From Phytophthora colocasiae (lineage: Eukaryota > Oomycota > Peronosporomycetes > Peronosporales > Peronosporaceae), in assembly GCA_018806915.1 (NCBI GenBank), contig JAGKQI010000093.1, forward strand, positions 682,001-746,000: DNA of 64,000 nt, given 5' to 3'. The number at the start of each line of letters is the position of its first letter. The first letter of the stretch is position 1. Under the pieces are notes generated by a model. It saw only the letters and a program-made list of their open reading frames with translations, was not told the origin of the DNA and searched no databases. The position numbers were made by a program, and so were the translations under genes. Positions 40,979 to 53,205 of this stretch are shown here, piece after piece.

Positions 40979-41240
40979 ACGCCAGGAACTTAGGCCATTA
41001 TTTGGGTTGCAACAGTATTTTGGTAAATCGATTTGACGGGGTTCATTCGATAAAAAAGTATAAAAACTTTTAAATCGAAAAAATAAAAAAGTTTTTTATT
41101 TTTATTTTTATTTTAATTTGATAAAAAAGGTTCCATATTTTTATTGCCATGACAGCCTGCAGTGCAACATGCAGAATTATTTTTATTGCATTTTTTTGGC
41201 TTGCAATAACAATTACATTTTCGGAACCCCTGGGTACTGG

Positions 41241-41410
41241 TACCGACGCGAGCAATGCAGCGGAAGCTGAACCAGCGTCGTTTGCCCTCCGTCGAACGTT
41301 GGGAATGATGCTGTCCGACGCCGAGATGCGGAAACTGATTCCACCGGTTGTGTATCGCTTGAATCGCTGTGCGAAGAAAGATCAAGACATTTTGAATCGA
41401 GTCATCCAAG
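41241..41410 (+). pseudogene. S33 copy 2, part 3
   Basis: Reads EAEPASFALRRTLGMMLSDA and LIPPVVYRLNRCAKKDQDIL, matching copy 1, and ends with CAAG at gypsy B. Confidence 0.88.
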
Positions 41411-42220
41411 TGTAATGGGTTTAGTCTCACTGCCCACCAGTGGGTCGAATAGCTGGTGCTGCGCCGGGTGGAATATCCAAGGATCGGGTGCTAAAGAGCA
41501 CACTTCAACTTCACACGCTCCTGTTGGCTCGGTTCACCGCGCCGGTTTGTTCGATGCTGCAGCACGAACGCACCTATTTATATTAAAAGCCTAATAGACT
41601 TCTACTTTCGTCTTTCGTTCCTTCGTTCCTTCGTTCCTCCGTTCCTTCGTAGACGTCAGTCCTCGTTGGTCCTCCTGCACTCACGACAGTACTAACTGCT
41701 CGTCCTCCAAGTCCCGCGACTTACGCTACCCGGCCGTACCAGGTGAGTCGTCTTCTCCGACCCTCGACTGGCTGCCACGTTCGTCACCGCTTGGAAACCC
41801 GATAGTCCTCCTCTCGCTTGTACACCAAGTTCCTCCTTAAACCGCCGCCCTTCGTTCCTCTCGTACAACCACTCGGTTGCTTTGACGCCACTTCGTGTCT
41901 ACGAAGTGCGCCTTACTCGTCGTTTCTCGGGGTGCTATCCAGCCGTCCGATTTGCAAGTGAGCTTCGGGCTCATCGTGCCTTCCGTCTGTCTCCTCATAG
42001 TGCACATCCAGCATAGATCTCACTTCGCGTGACTCGTGCCGTCAACCAATACGGTCTCTCCTATTGGCACTTCCATCGCAGTCAGTGTCACTTCTGTAGG
42101 CGGCTTCAAGCACGATCGTGGGTCTAACCCAGATCCAGGTTGAAGTTCTCGCCGATCCACTTCCAACAGTCGCTGAGCTGCCCGTTCACAACTTTGGCCC
42201 ACTTCGTCCAACCTGTTACA
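41411..42220 (-). repeat. Gypsy B 3' LTR
   Basis: 810 bp, plus-strand ends TGTAATGGG...CCTGTTACA. Differs from the 5' copy by T/C in TATTTATA(T/C)TAAAAG and A/G in GTGCAC(A/G)TCCAGC. Confidence 0.92.
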
Positions 42221-42993
42221 CGCCTCCATCCATCCTAAGGTCTTCCACGACCTTATCGCTGTCAAAGAGTTGGTCGTATTCTGCGATGGACATCCACCGT
42301 CCTCCTCGCTCAGGGTTTCCTTTGTCACCCTCGGCAGCTGTACTTTCTCTGCAGTACTCGCTGGCTGGTCGTAACAGGTATTCAAGTACATATTGGCCGG
42401 CCTTATTTCTTCGTCGCCGCCTTCTGAGTTCCACCAAGAGTCCGTTCTCGGTATCGCCCGTTCCTTCTGTTTCCCACTGCTGTTGCAGGTCTCTTCTTGC
42501 CGCGTCCAGCAACGGCTGAATTAACAGGAGCCGCCGTTGTTCTCGTAGTCGTTCCTGTCGCCTCGTCATCTTCGTCTTCGGACCGTGCATCTTCGTACTC
42601 AATCTGCTCAGCTAAATCTCGGGTTGCTGCGTCCAACAGGACCGTTGGTTGCCGGTACGTTACCAGGAACGACGTGTGAACTATAAATTGCTCGTGCTCA
42701 TTCCCATCGTCCTCCCGCTCCACCAGAAAGTTATCGTACCCTGCAGACTCCACTATTCGCATCGGACCGATCCACTGATGAGCAAACTTCGAGGCTGCGG
42801 GTCCACGCGGAGGTCGAAACATCCATACTCGATCTCCAGGCTCGAAATTCGTCCTCTTCCTGGCCTTCCTATCGTAATACCGTGCTTGCCGACGTTGTTC
42901 TCGTTCTCTAGCCTGCTCGGCACACTTATGCGCCTCCTTTAGACTACTCAACAGCTTCGCATGGTGTTTCACCAAGTCGCCAGCCTCTGTCAC
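42216..42993 (-). pseudogene. Gypsy B Pol part 4 (integrase C-terminus), frameshifted
   Basis: Follows the TGA in the same frame (TEAGDLVKHHAKLLSSLKEA, FEPGDRVWMFRPPRGPAASK). It shifts frame around 42500-42600 and ends with GLLVELRRRRRRNKAGQYVL and a tail up to the LTR, matching the tail of element A. Confidence 0.8.
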
Positions 42994-43002
42994 TCGCGTT
43001 GC

Positions 43003-44862
43003 GCGTCATAATTCGTTGGGTGCTCTTAATCGCCGCCCCATCATCAACTCGTTCGGGGATAACATCACCGTCGAATGTCGTCCAGAATTGTAAGAATACA
43101 CCGCGTAATCCACCCAGGTGTCCCAGTCTCGTTGTTTCTCGTCACTCATGAACGTTGCTATGCAATCTTTCCAAGTACGGTGAAATCGCTCTACCAGGCC
43201 GATCATTTGGGGTCGATAGGGGACTGGGTTGATCTGCTGCGCTTGTAACAAGACCACCAATTCCTCAATCACTTTGCCAACAAGTTCTGGTGCTCCGTCC
43301 GTCAGGATTTCTCGAAAGGGTCCAAATCGTAACACCACTTGCCTCATTAGAAACTCTGCGATGTTCTCAGCGGTATGATCCTTTACTGCTATGGCAACTG
43401 CATATCTCGTCACGTATTCTACAGCCGCCACCACGTATCTCTTGCCTCCATCAGTGGCTGGTAACGGACCCGCTACGTCGAGAGCCCACCGGTCACCGAC
43501 ATCTCCTCCTCGTAAGCTGCGTAGTGGTGGTATCACTTCTCGAGGGCGTGCCTTACGACTGCCGCACTCCTGACACCCTAACACCCACCGTCGTACTTCA
43601 TTCTGCAGTCCTGGCCACCAATATTGTTGAGCTATCCGTGCGTACGTATGCGTTGCTCTTAAATGTCCAGCCCAGACGCTGTCGTGACATTCCTTGAACA
43701 CTGTAGCCCAAAGTGCGGGTGGAAGAACTACTCGTCGTCCGTTAGGTCGTTCCACGACTACCAGTCCGAACACCCTGCTAATCGCCTTACTCTGGTGTCT
43801 TCCAGCTTGCAACATCCTTTGTACCATCCGGCTCTTGTTCTGCTCCTCGATAATTTCTTCGTCAGTCAATTGTAGCGTTGGTTCCCGCATTCTCCGCTGT
43901 CGTACACGTTCCACTTCACTGGGGTTCGTCACAGCAGGTTGGGGTTCAACTCGTTGCTCATCTTCTGCTCTCTCGTTAATCTCGAGTAACCTCGCGTCAG
44001 TCGTTGTTGTGTCCACGCGTGACACGTTACCAGTGTCCGCAGAGTTGTCGTCATCCTGCATTGACGTCGTTCTCACCGGGGTTACTGCAGTTAAGCTCGT
44101 TTGTCGTTCCACTGCATCTCCCGCTTCATTACCGCTCTTTCCGTCCGCCCAGGTGACCGTTTTACGCTGTTCCGCCTTCTTCGTGCGGCTGGTTGTCGTG
44201 CGTTTCTGCGTTTTAGTCCGTTCTGAAGTCATTGTATTCTTCGTTGGCTCAGGTGTCGTTCGCTGCTCGTCTGTCGACGTTGCTTCACCCGATGCTTGCT
44301 CCTCTAGTCTGCGTTTCGCGGCTCTCGTTAGTGGACGTTCTGTTACCACTGGGGTCGCGTGTTCCGACAACCTCGTCATCTTCCGTTTCTTGGCGCGTTT
44401 TGTTTTCTTGGTACTCGAGCCTCCTACTTGCACGTTCTCGTTTCTTTGGGTCACCGCTTCTACCAGCTCGTCGACAACAGCTAGTACTTCTTCGTTGGCC
44501 CCTTCGTTCGCTGTGCCACGCTCATTCCTTCCTTGGTCACCTCTGTTGGTAGGGCCACCATTCATCGTCACTTCACTCGTCTCGGTTGCTACCGGGCTGT
44601 TCTTCAAGACGTTTGCCGGTGTTTCATTTCTTTGCTTCGTTCTCCGCCGCCGCCCAATAGCTGCTCGTAACTTTGCCGCTACCGGTGCTCTAGACAAGGC
44701 GTCAGCCACCACGTTCGTATTCCCAGGTCTATACTGCACGTCAAAATCAAACTCCTGGAGAGTGAGGGCCCACCGATGTAGTTTTCCAGTCAGATTTGGA
44801 CTCGTCATGAGCCACTTCAAGGCGGCATGATCCGTTATGATCTCGAATCGCCGTCCGTACAA
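43003..44862 (-). CDS. Gypsy B Pol part 3 (RNase H end, linker, integrase)
   Basis: Resumes with YGRRFEIITDHAALKWLM. A basic/acidic linker of about 250 residues follows, then the integrase zinc-binding part (ECHDSVWAGHLR ... GCQECGSRKARPRE) with the QQYWWPGL stretch that element A lacks, and the core ALDVAGPLPATDGGKRYVVA, TDGAPELVGKV, VERFHRTWKD. Ends at TGA 43005-43003, a single-base nonsense change compared with Leu in element A. Confidence 0.85.
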
Positions 44863-44869
44863 ATATGGT

Positions 44870-46558
44870 CTAAAACAATTTGATTGCCCACACTACCGCG
44901 AAGCACTCCAGCTCGGTAATCCCGTACTTGCTCTCCGTGTCGCTGTTCACTTTACTCGCGAAGGCTACAGGTTGCCATCCGTCACCTTTGTCCTGCATCA
45001 GACACGCTCCCAGTCCAACTTTACTTGCGTCAGTCACCACACGAAAAGGAAGCCTAAAGTCCGGATAGATCAACAATGGCTTTGCCGTCAAGATGCCCTT
45101 CACCTTCTCGAAAGCTTCTTTTTGCGCACTGCCCCATTCCCAGGCTACACCTTTCCTCAGCAACTTCGTTACAGGTGCCATGAGCGAACCAAAACCATTA
45201 ACAAATCGTCGGTAGTAACCTGCCAGGTGAACAAACCTCTTGGCCTCTACAGCATCGTTCGGGGTCGGGAACTCACGTACTGCGCTAACCAGTCGATCCA
45301 AAGGTCGTACACCGTCGCTACTAAGTTCATGTCCTAGATACTCCATTGTCTTCGTCGCAAACTTGCATTTCTTGAGTTTGAGGGTCAATCCTGCACGTTG
45401 CAAACGTTCGAGTACCGCTGCCAGCTCAACAATGTGTCGTTCAATCCCGCCACGCGTAAATATCACTATGTCGTCGAGGTAAACCAGGCATGTGGTCCAA
45501 GTGAGTCCCCTCAACACTCCGTTCATCAACCTCTGAAATGTAGAAGGAGCGTTAGTGAGACCAAAGGGCATTCGCACAAATCTATATAAGCCCTTTTTCG
45601 TCGTGAACGCCGTTTTGTCGCGATCTTTCGGCGCTACAAGGATCTGCCAATAACCAGCACGCAAATCCAACGTCGTAAACAACAAAGCACCTCCCAAGGC
45701 TTCCAACGTTTCATCTATTCGAGGTAGAGGATAAACGTCCTTCTTCGTAACCTTGTTGAGCGCCCTATAATCCACACAAAAGCGCACCTCGCCATCTTTC
45801 TTGCGCACCAGAACAACAGGGAATCCCCATCCACCGTTGCCTTCTTCGATGACACCCGACTTCAACATCTTCTCGACGTTACTCTCAATTATACTGTCGT
45901 CCGTCTGAGCTTGACGCCGTCGTTTCAGCATTATCGGCGAGGCTTCACCGGTATCGATATGGTGAGTCACGTTCAACGTCGTCGATGGAGGACATTCGCC
46001 AATACTCGCCGTCAGCGAACGATACACTCTCAAAAGTTTCATCACGAGTTCACGGGTCTCCGGGTCGTTACTTCCAATGTCCACTTCCGACTCATCCGGT
46101 AGAGGTGTCTTGCTGTCGCCCAACTTATCCACCCAATCCTTTACTCGTTCGGTATCCAGTTCACCGCTCATTGTCAAGATTTCCATGTCGTCGTCCAAGG
46201 GTATCCATGTTCCGAGCTCCTTCTTGTTCGGGATCTTCGCAGACTTAACATTGGTGTTGATAGCAGGCACCCATGCTCGTCCGTTCCGTGCCGTCGTCAC
46301 TGTCGCCGCCAATAACACGGATCCGGTCTTCCTGGTGGGTATGAACAGACCCCGCTCTCCATCATTTGCCGTCACTGAAACTTGCACTGGTGTCACGGTA
46401 TTGCCACTCAGCTCTGTCGTCAACACCATCCGTACCGCGGCAACTTTGGCGCCACCATCAACATCGTATGTCCTAAAAGGAATTACCACTGTTCGCCCAG
46501 TGTCCGCATAGCGAATCTCTTGCTTCTCAAAGTCCATTGTGGCACCCTTCGTTCGCAT
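44870..46558 (-). CDS. Gypsy B Pol part 2 (reverse transcriptase and start of RNase H)
   Basis: 562 codons. Contains [51 protein letters not shown] and the [12 protein letters not shown] catalytic motif, then [18 protein letters not shown] of RNase H. It ends at AVVWAIKLF because of an extra T in a T-run near 44875 relative to element A. Confidence 0.85.
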   Translation of the reverse strand: MRTKGATMDFEKQEIRYADTGRTVVIPFRTYDVDGGAKVAAVRMVLTTELSGNTVTPVQVSVTANDGERGLFIPTRKTGSVLLAATVTTARNGRAWVPAINTNVKSAKIPNKKELGTWIPLDDDMEILTMSGELDTERVKDWVDKLGDSKTPLPDESEVDIGSNDPETRELVMKLLRVYRSLTASIGECPPSTTLNVTHHIDTGEASPIMLKRRRQAQTDDSIIESNVEKMLKSGVIEEGNGGWGFPVVLVRKKDGEVRFCVDYRALNKVTKKDVYPLPRIDETLEALGGALLFTTLDLRAGYWQILVAPKDRDKTAFTTKKGLYRFVRMPFGLTNAPSTFQRLMNGVLRGLTWTTCLVYLDDIVIFTRGGIERHIVELAAVLERLQRAGLTLKLKKCKFATKTMEYLGHELSSDGVRPLDRLVSAVREFPTPNDAVEAKRFVHLAGYYRRFVNGFGSLMAPVTKLLRKGVAWEWGSAQKEAFEKVKGILTAKPLLIYPDFRLPFRVVTDASKVGLGACLMQDKGDGWQPVAFASKVNSDTESKYGITELECFAVVWAIKLF

Positions 46559-47841
46559 GAAGTCGACTCCAGTAAAAATTCATCATCACATCCAGCTACC
46601 ACGCACGCATCGATCGTCAACTTTTCTCCGAACACCGTCGTGAGAGTAAAACGCCATACTCCTACCACGTCGAGTAGGAAGCCTCCGATGCCTTCTACAA
46701 AGTCTACCGGAGCTTTCACCGCCACTCTGTCGCCATGAGCCATCCAGTCCGTCCCAGCTATCGTATAACGCGCGCCGCTATCCAGTTTCACACGTCTCTT
46801 TTCACCGTCAACATCCATGAAAGCAGTCGGCAAGCCGTCATCTGCTCCAACATATTCCACGGTAACTTCGTCATTCTCTGCTGTCGAGGTGGTTGCCGGT
46901 CGCTGCTTCTTCACCAAACTCACACGTCCTATTCCAGACGTCCGCGGTATTCGTACGCCGTCCGTCTCGTTCAAGCGTCGTTGTTGCTTGCGTCTCTGTA
47001 GTGCGTCCCAGGCATCGTCGGCTTCACCACGCCGTTTCAACCGTAAAGCAGCAGCCTTGACTTCTCGTTCAGCAGCAGTCACTCGTACGTTTTGTCGTTT
47101 CCGAGCCAAGCACGCCTTGGCTTTCAGCCGTTTTGCCACTTTCTTTGCTCTACGCCTGGTACATCGTTGGTTCGTGATTTCGTCATTGTTGCCGTCCTCG
47201 TTCTTCGGTGCCGTGTCTTTGCTTCCGGTGTGAATCTCTGGTCCCTCACCGTGTACTGCGGTTGTCGTAACTTCCTTCGGTGCACTGGTGCTCTTCACTT
47301 CAAACAGCGTATTCGGAACCCCTTTGTCATGCGTTGTCGACGTCACTGTCCGAACTACGTCATCTGACACGAGTCCTCCACCTTCTTCTACTACTTCGAC
47401 GTTAAGAACGTCGTCACCTCGCGCTTCCTCGTTTGGAGCTTCTCCCTCGCCCCCTCCAGCTTCGTACTTACATCCACCGTAGCGACGCTGGATAACTCGT
47501 AATTCTCGCTCTTCATCTTCTCTTCGCGCTCGTGCAAAACGCACTGAAGCCACCGTTGGTCGAACAGTTGCTACACACCTTGCCGCACGCTCAATGTCTT
47601 CCTCCGCCGCGTCTTTCAGCAGCACTTGCACCACTTGGCGCAGTCCCTCGCCTGCCTCGTCGCCTGCGTTCTCGTCATCGTGATTCTCCTCGTCACTCAC
47701 ACCATTGTCGTCTCTCTTCGTCTTCTCAACTCGGCTTAATCCGGCTGTAGCACTCTCGGTTATCGACACCTCAGGGCCCCCAGCCGCTTCGACTACTCGT
47801 CGGGGATACTGGACACTTCGTGGACACCATACTCCCCCTAT
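46483..47841 (-). CDS. Gypsy B Pol part 1 (protease)
   Basis: In the -1 frame relative to Gag and open through the Gag stop. A charged spacer of about 300 residues precedes the aspartic protease motif [16 protein letters not shown]. The flap-like [14 protein letters not shown] is also present in element A. The frame breaks near 46572 (FLL then GVDFM in the next frame). Confidence 0.82.
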   Translation of the reverse strand: MGGVWCPRSVQYPRRVVEAAGGPEVSITESATAGLSRVEKTKRDDNGVSDEENHDDENAGDEAGEGLRQVVQVLLKDAAEEDIERAARCVATVRPTVASVRFARARREDEERELRVIQRRYGGCKYEAGGGEGEAPNEEARGDDVLNVEVVEEGGGLVSDDVVRTVTSTTHDKGVPNTLFEVKSTSAPKEVTTTAVHGEGPEIHTGSKDTAPKNEDGNNDEITNQRCTRRRAKKVAKRLKAKACLARKRQNVRVTAAEREVKAAALRLKRRGEADDAWDALQRRKQQRRLNETDGVRIPRTSGIGRVSLVKKQRPATTSTAENDEVTVEYVGADDGLPTAFMDVDGEKRRVKLDSGARYTIAGTDWMAHGDRVAVKAPVDFVEGIGGFLLDVVGVWRFTLTTVFGEKLTIDACVVAGCDDEFLLESTSCERRVPQWTLRSKRFAMRTLGEQW

Positions 47842-50240
47842 GGCGTCCGACCCCCGTTTTCCGGACTCTTGCGCTCTTCCTTACGTTTGGCCAGGTATTG
47901 ATCGTTCTTGGACTTGGCAGCGGTATCCGTACAGTCCCGGGCAAAGTGACCAAACTTGTTGCACGCGAAGCACTTAGGTCCATTAGTACAGTACTGCGCC
48001 CAGTGTCCATCCTGGCCGCAGATAAAGCATCGGTTGCCGTCCGTATTACTCTTCGCACTGCTCTGGCGTCCTCGACTCTGTTCAGCCAGCACCTGTCGAA
48101 CTGCCGCCTTCAGTTTCTTCTGGGGTTTCCCGTCACGTTCGTCTTCGCTGGATTCGGCCGTACGCTTGGGCTTCACCTTCTTGCGTGGCTTGGGTTCCTC
48201 TTCGTCATCCTCATCGGTGGAATCCTCCTGCCTGCGAGCTTTCTTCTTCTTGGTGGTTCGTTTGGATTCTGCCTTCTTCGATTTCGTCCTCTTCTGACTG
48301 GGTTCCGCCCAGTACCTGGAATTCCAAGTGCGTCCAGCTGGAAGCTCATAATTTCCCGTGATAATGTTCCAGGCTCCCTTTGGGTTGGTATAGAGAACCA
48401 GGCCATCCGGGTCCACTGCTGCGTAGTTCTTGATTCCTTCCGTCACTCCCGTGACTGGGACATACACGCTCCCAACACCCGGCAACGTCACTGTACGAGC
48501 CGTTACTTCATCTGTCGAATTCGTCCCTGCCGCTGTTGTCGTTCCCAACGCTTTCTCGGCTGTCGGCGCCATCGGTGCCAAGCTTTCCATAGGATCATCT
48601 ATCTCTGTCGCCTTGATCACTGCTTCCTCCAAGTTCTCGGGTTCCTGCTGTTTGACCAACTGCCGTGTGGTTTTGTCCATTCCACGGTAGAACTGCGCCA
48701 TCAGCACGCGTTCACTGACTCGACTTCTTCCAGCTGCCTTTCGGAGTGCCGCTGCGTAATCCGCATGGGACTCTTTCACACCACGTGATCGTGTATTCAC
48801 TCGGTACTCGGCTAACGAGATGTCCTCCTTGGGTCCATACCGTCGCAGTAGGGCTTGCTTCAAGTGCGTCCAGGTCCGTTCGGGATCACTCAGTCTTCGG
48901 TTAAAATCAACCCACCAGCTCGCAGCTTCCGCCATCAGCTTGTTCCCCAATATGAAGTAGAGAGCATGGTCACTCCATTCTCCACGTCCCGACTCACGAG
49001 CTCCTTGAAGTGCCAAGTCAATTCGGTCAGTCCAAGTCGAGACCGAAGCTCCACTCGTCGGCGTAAACGTCGGCAGCTCCAGGTCTTTCACGTTGCCTCG
49101 GCGTGTATGTTCACGACGTCGATCCCGTTGTTTATCTCGTCGTCCCGGGGAATATCGCTGTTCTTGATACTGTCGTCGTCTCCGTCGTTCTCGTTGCTCT
49201 CGTCGTGGGCGTCGCTGTCGTACTGGTTCTCGTCGGTCCGAGTCACTGCTTGAGCTCTCCGAGCTACTGCTTCGTCCGTGCGGTAATCCGTGTCCTCGGG
49301 GTCCTCGGCCGTCAGAATCATCACTATTACTGGAGGAGGACGGTGGATCATCCCCTCCTGGTCGTTCACGACGCTGGTGTCCGACACGTTGTCTCTGTGG
49401 TGTTCCTGGTCGACCTTGAGACCTTCCTCTTCTTTCTCGTTCTGGAGACCGTCGCCGACCTACACTGGGTTCTCGTTCGTCGTTTTCTCTTCGAAGACCT
49501 TGTTGGTACCGACCTCGCGGCCCTCTTACTTCACGACTATTGTCCCGCTCAGCTCGTAGCTGTTCACGTGGTACATCTTCATTACGACGCAGTCTCAACT
49601 GTCGGACTTCTTCTCGAAGTTCTTGAAGTTCCGCAGCCATAGCATCCGTAGCCGCAGGTACCCGTGGTTCTGGTGCATCTCCATCAAGGTTTTGGTCCCC
49701 AAGTGGCTCTGGTTCTACAACTCGTCCAAGTACTCCTTCGTTCACTTCATCGGCTCGTTCCACGTCATGTTGCTCGTCACGCGGTTGTTCCAAGTGCTGT
49801 TCTCTGGCAGCAGAGCGTCGTAGCTGTCGCTCGTTGCCTGGTGCTTCTTCCAGAGGTACGACCCGAACTCGATTGCTTTCACCGGGCTTTTCTAATTGGC
49901 CAAGGACAGCGTCGACTAGGTCCTTGCCGCTCTGGAATTCCTGCTCTTCCCCGTTGGCTGCTCTGGTGAGGAATCGCTCAGCGTTCTCCCATTCTCTGCG
50001 TGCTTGACTCCTCGTCAGTACCCTGGGTTCGCTGGCTTCTCTCGCTGACGGAGCTCGCTTATCTTCATACTCGTCAGGGCTGATCGTGGCTTCGTCGCTG
50101 CTACTTCGCGCCACCCCTGCTACCTCATCATTCATTGTTCGACGACTCTGAGAGCTTCCTCGCCTCGTACTTCTCGATCGTGTCGAAGCCTGCTTCCTCG
50201 TAGATCTCTTTCGAGCCGTTTCTCTCGTTTCGTTCATCAT
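47838..50240 (-). CDS. Gypsy B Gag, intact
   Basis: About 800 aa from the Met pair at 50240 ([16 protein letters not shown]). The frame is open further up through the PBS into the LTR, but an ATG upstream of the PBS is unlikely to be used. Arg-rich and Glu-rich N-terminal half, then the capsid-like domain from [20 protein letters not shown], with [20 protein letters not shown], then two zinc knuckles, [14 protein letters not shown] and [14 protein letters not shown]. Ends ENGGRTP before TAG 47840-47838. This is the undamaged counterpart of the frameshifted Gag of element A. Confidence 0.88.
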   Translation of the reverse strand: MMNETRETARKRSTRKQASTRSRSTRRGSSQSRRTMNDEVAGVARSSSDEATISPDEYEDKRAPSAREASEPRVLTRSQARREWENAERFLTRAANGEEQEFQSGKDLVDAVLGQLEKPGESNRVRVVPLEEAPGNERQLRRSAAREQHLEQPRDEQHDVERADEVNEGVLGRVVEPEPLGDQNLDGDAPEPRVPAATDAMAAELQELREEVRQLRLRRNEDVPREQLRAERDNSREVRGPRGRYQQGLRRENDEREPSVGRRRSPERERRGRSQGRPGTPQRQRVGHQRRERPGGDDPPSSSSNSDDSDGRGPRGHGLPHGRSSSSESSSSDSDRREPVRQRRPRREQRERRRRRQYQEQRYSPGRRDKQRDRRREHTRRGNVKDLELPTFTPTSGASVSTWTDRIDLALQGARESGRGEWSDHALYFILGNKLMAEAASWWVDFNRRLSDPERTWTHLKQALLRRYGPKEDISLAEYRVNTRSRGVKESHADYAAALRKAAGRSRVSERVLMAQFYRGMDKTTRQLVKQQEPENLEEAVIKATEIDDPMESLAPMAPTAEKALGTTTAAGTNSTDEVTARTVTLPGVGSVYVPVTGVTEGIKNYAAVDPDGLVLYTNPKGAWNIITGNYELPAGRTWNSRYWAEPSQKRTKSKKAESKRTTKKKKARRQEDSTDEDDEEEPKPRKKVKPKRTAESSEDERDGKPQKKLKAAVRQVLAEQSRGRQSSAKSNTDGNRCFICGQDGHWAQYCTNGPKCFACNKFGHFARDCTDTAAKSKNDQYLAKRKEERKSPENGGRTP

Positions 50241-50284
50241 TACTCGCGTTGAATTCCGTCGGCGCCGTTGTTGCAGTGAGACAA

Positions 50285-50301
50285 CCCCTGTATGACCACC
50301 A
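50285..50301 (-). other. Gypsy B primer-binding site
   Basis: TGGTGGTCATACAGGGG directly after the 5' LTR on the minus strand, the same as in gypsy A. Confidence 0.7.
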
Positions 50302-51097
50302 TGTAATGGGTTTAGTCTCACTGCCCACCAGTGGGTCGAATAGCTGGTGCTGCGCCGGGTGGAATATCCAAGGATCGGGTGCTAAAGAGCACACTTCAAC
50401 TTCACACGCTCCTGTTGGCTCGGTTCACCGCGCCGGTTTGTTCGATGCTGCAGCACGAACGCACCTATTTATACTAAAAGCCTAATAGACTTCTACTTTC
50501 GTCTTTCGTTCCTTCGTTCCTTCGTTCCTCCGTTCCTTCGTAGACGTCAGTCCTCGTTGGTCCTCCTGCACTCACGACAGTACTAACTGCTCGTCCTCCA
50601 AGTCCCGCGACTTACGCTACCCGGCCGTACCAGGTGAGTCGTCTTCTCCGACCCTCGACTGGCTGCCACGTTCGTCACCGCTTGGAAACCCGATAGTCCT
50701 CCTCTCGCTTGTACACCAAGTTCCTCCTTAAACCGCCGCCCTTCGTTCCTCTCGTACAACCACTCGGTTGCTTTGACGCCACTTCGTGTCTACGAAGTGC
50801 GCCTTACTCGTCGTTTCTCGGGGTGCTATCCAGCCGTCCGATTTGCAAGTGAGCTTCGGGCTCATCGTGCCTTCCGTCTGTCTCCTCATAGTGCACGTCC
50901 AGCATAGATCTCACTTCGCGTGACTCGTGCCGTCAACCAATACGGTCTCTCCTATTGGCACTTCCATCGCAGTCAGTGTCACTTCTGTAGGCGGCTTCAA
51001 GCACGATCGTGGGTCTAACCCAGATCCAGGTTGAAGTTCTCGCCGATCCACTTCCAACAGTCGCTGAGCTGCCCGTTCACAACTTTGGCCCACTTCG
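50302..51097 (-). repeat. Gypsy B 5' LTR, larger part
   Basis: Interrupted by the DNA transposon after CACTTCG. The missing LTR end, TCCAACCTGTTACA, is found at 54894-54907. Confidence 0.92.
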
Positions 51098-51113
51098 GGG
51101 CTTATCCGGCATT

Positions 51114-51133
51114 CCCGGGCCGCTAGGCCCGGG
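51114..51133 (+). repeat. Perfect 8 bp hairpin at the left end of TE-E
   Basis: CCCGGGCC-GCTA-GGCCCGGG. Confidence 0.9.
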
Positions 51134-51138
51134 TGCCT

Positions 51139-51159
51139 CCGCCACCCGCAGGGTGGCGG
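51139..51159 (+). repeat. Perfect 9 bp hairpin at the left end of TE-E
   Basis: CCGCCACCC-GCA-GGGTGGCGG, five bases after the first hairpin. Confidence 0.9.
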
Positions 51160-51220
51160 CCGTTCCGCTCCGCCGCTTAAATTAGAGTGTCAAGTTGATT
51201 TCGAAGAGAAAACAAACAAA

Positions 51221-53205
51221 ATGTGTGCGCTACGAGCTGTTCAATCTGCTATTGCTCTACGCAAGTTTCCACCTGTGCTATCCCTTCCGGAAAACCAAGG
51301 AGGAGTTATTTTGTCCGAGTGGTTCACGGTGCCATCCTTTACGTGGTCTCCGGAGGTTTTAACAGGCTCTGGGAAACCCATTTGTGTAATAGAGGGGTGC
51401 TCTTGTACTCCACAAGTAAAGGAGTACATACAACGGAAAGTTCACGATATCGATCACCAGACTACACTTTACTACGCAAGGTACAGTTGTCGGGGTACTT
51501 CTAAAACATCTTTTACTACAGTCGACGATAGATACTTAGCGTCGTCAAAAGAAGTGCTTTTAGCTTTTCCTTATATACTAACATACAAGTCGGGAATCTC
51601 GATGGAGCTGTTTGATCTAGTATATGACGGTATGTTGACGACTAAAGGCGTTTCTGGAGCTGTGAGTAATGTTACGCGTCGCCGTCAAAAGCGGTACTAC
51701 TCGCTACTGGCTCGGGCAGCAAACTTCATTGAAAAGCGCAAGCACTTAGACCCTCAGTATCGCCCTCCTCTCTTTCCGTCAGTGGATCAGTTTATGACGG
51801 AACATGCCTGTCTAGATAACGAAGCAATTCAGAAGGTGTGGCTTCAACAGACGAGTATATGCAGCAAACTTGTAGAAGCTCACATGGCTTCATCGCGCTG
51901 CGAGAAGGTTATTCGAGCTGATCATTCCCAGAAGTTTTGCAGTAAACTAAAAGTATTTGGTGCGGACGGAAGTAAAGAACAGGACGCAGAAGTACGTATG
52001 CTGCTACTGGTTCAGAATGAAATAGGACAAGTTATGGCCCGCGGTCTCACCTGTTCAGAAAACCATGAAGAAACCAGAGCAATTTTGCAACCGATCGTCA
52101 ACAAATTATCGAAAGATCCTGGTGCTGAACGAGTTTTCGTGTGTGACCATGCGAATGGCATGCGTAACCTTGTGAATTCCGTCTTTGGGGATGGAGTTGT
52201 TGTAAAACAAGACCCTTTCCACGTTATCCAGAGAATGACTGAAAAAATTAGTGATCACAACAAGAGAAAGTGGTTGGCGAAGAGTCTATCTGAAGCGATA
52301 TATGATGTTGAGAGAAATTTACGCCCTCCTGAAATAATGGCAGCGCTTTTCACCTCTGCTGTTGGTAAGATATGTCCTGGTGATGTTCGTGCGATGGATG
52401 AATGGGAAAGAAGTGTGGAAAGCAACCTTGCGCAAATTCGTCAGGGGTGACCTTTTCGTTGAAAACAGCAACTATCACGAAGGCGGTGGGATAGTTCGGG
52501 TTGTTTCCACCAGCCAGCTTGAAGCAATTCATTCAAAACTGCGCAAACTACTGGATCGAGTTGTTTCGATTCAAGTTGGCCTTCGGATTTTAGATATTTT
52601 TATTTTGCAGGTGAGTGTGTACCTGAATATGGTGGCAATCTGGAGTAAGCTGACTTTGTTTGAGTTTACCACAGCACAATCTTCAAGTTGGAGCAAAGTT
52701 CCGCCGCAATCCTGAGTTTCTGGGTTTTGATTTTATTTATTTGTACCGTGCTGCTGTCCTTTGCCGTGGAATAATACCAGATTCACCTCAACTGGAGTTT
52801 CTCAATCAAATTCTTGCCAGCTATATACCTTCTGGAAGTATCCAGCAACAATACAGACCCTGGGGAAATTAGGTGCCAGCTAATCGAGCGTGGGAAAGCA
52901 TCTACGACATGATCCCTCTGCGAGTTGACGGAGCTGAGGCAAATTTGCTTCGTAATGACTCTGCCCACGCAGATATTCTGAAGTTGCTGAGTGCGTTGAA
53001 ACACGACCGAAAAATGATGAACCAGAGAAGTTTTACTGACAACTTGGGTTTGGAACCTGAATATAATAGCACCTCAGAATTTACATCTCACGAATTTGCC
53101 CTGCTGAAGCAAATACGCTCAGAGCAACTCGCATCAAGAGAAGCCAAGTGGGAATCTTGCCCTTTGTTACTACAATCCTTTACAATTCCGCCGTTCGGCA
53201 ACTAG
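51221..53205 (+). pseudogene. DDE-type transposase of TE-E, with an intron and two lesions
   Basis: The first frame (51221-52450, 409 codons) holds the catalytic part. IRADHSQKFCSKLKVFGADG carries the first Asp; LLLVQNEIGQVMARGLT, AERVFVCDHANGMRNLV (second Asp) and KQDPFHVIQRMTEKIS follow. This order resembles the transposase-derived core of vertebrate HMGXB3. A one-base shift near 52440 leads to NSNYHEGGGIVRVVSTSQLE and AIHSKLRKLL. A 64 bp intron (52611-52674, GTGAGT...CCACAG) joins FILQ to HNLQVGAKFRRNPEFLGFDF. A TAG at 52870-52872 interrupts before VPANRAWESIYDMIPLRVDG, and the frame ends at 53205. This copy is therefore inactive. The relationship is recalled from sequence motifs, not searched. 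Confidence 0.65.

Larger units (their letters stand above)
36836..41155 (+). mobile_element. hAT transposon (hAT-D) with intact transposase and captured gene fragment
   Basis: 4320 bp nested in hAT-C. The ends share TGGCAATAAAAA (left CAGTGATGGCAATAAAAA, right on the other strand CTGTCATGGCAATAAAAA), followed on both sides by AT-rich AAAACTTTT-type sequence. CCTGCAG flanks both ends (36829-36835 and 41156-41162), consistent with a hAT duplication of 7-8 bp. The boundaries are inferred from these repeats and could be off by a base or two. Confidence 0.7.
35939..41232. mobile_element. hAT transposon (hAT-C) in the S33 gene, itself holding hAT-D
   Basis: Ends CAGGGGTTCCGAAAATGT on both strands (left at 35939, right at 41232) and an exact 8 bp duplication GGTACTGG (35931-35938 and 41233-41240). 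Apart from the inner element it is only about 0.97 kb and carries a BED-finger ORF, so it is non-autonomous. Confidence 0.88.

Noticed and set aside
43694..44830. 378-codon plus-strand frame in gypsy B
   Set aside because: Antisense to the RNase H-integrase linker of gypsy B; Ser/Val/Leu-rich with no domain.
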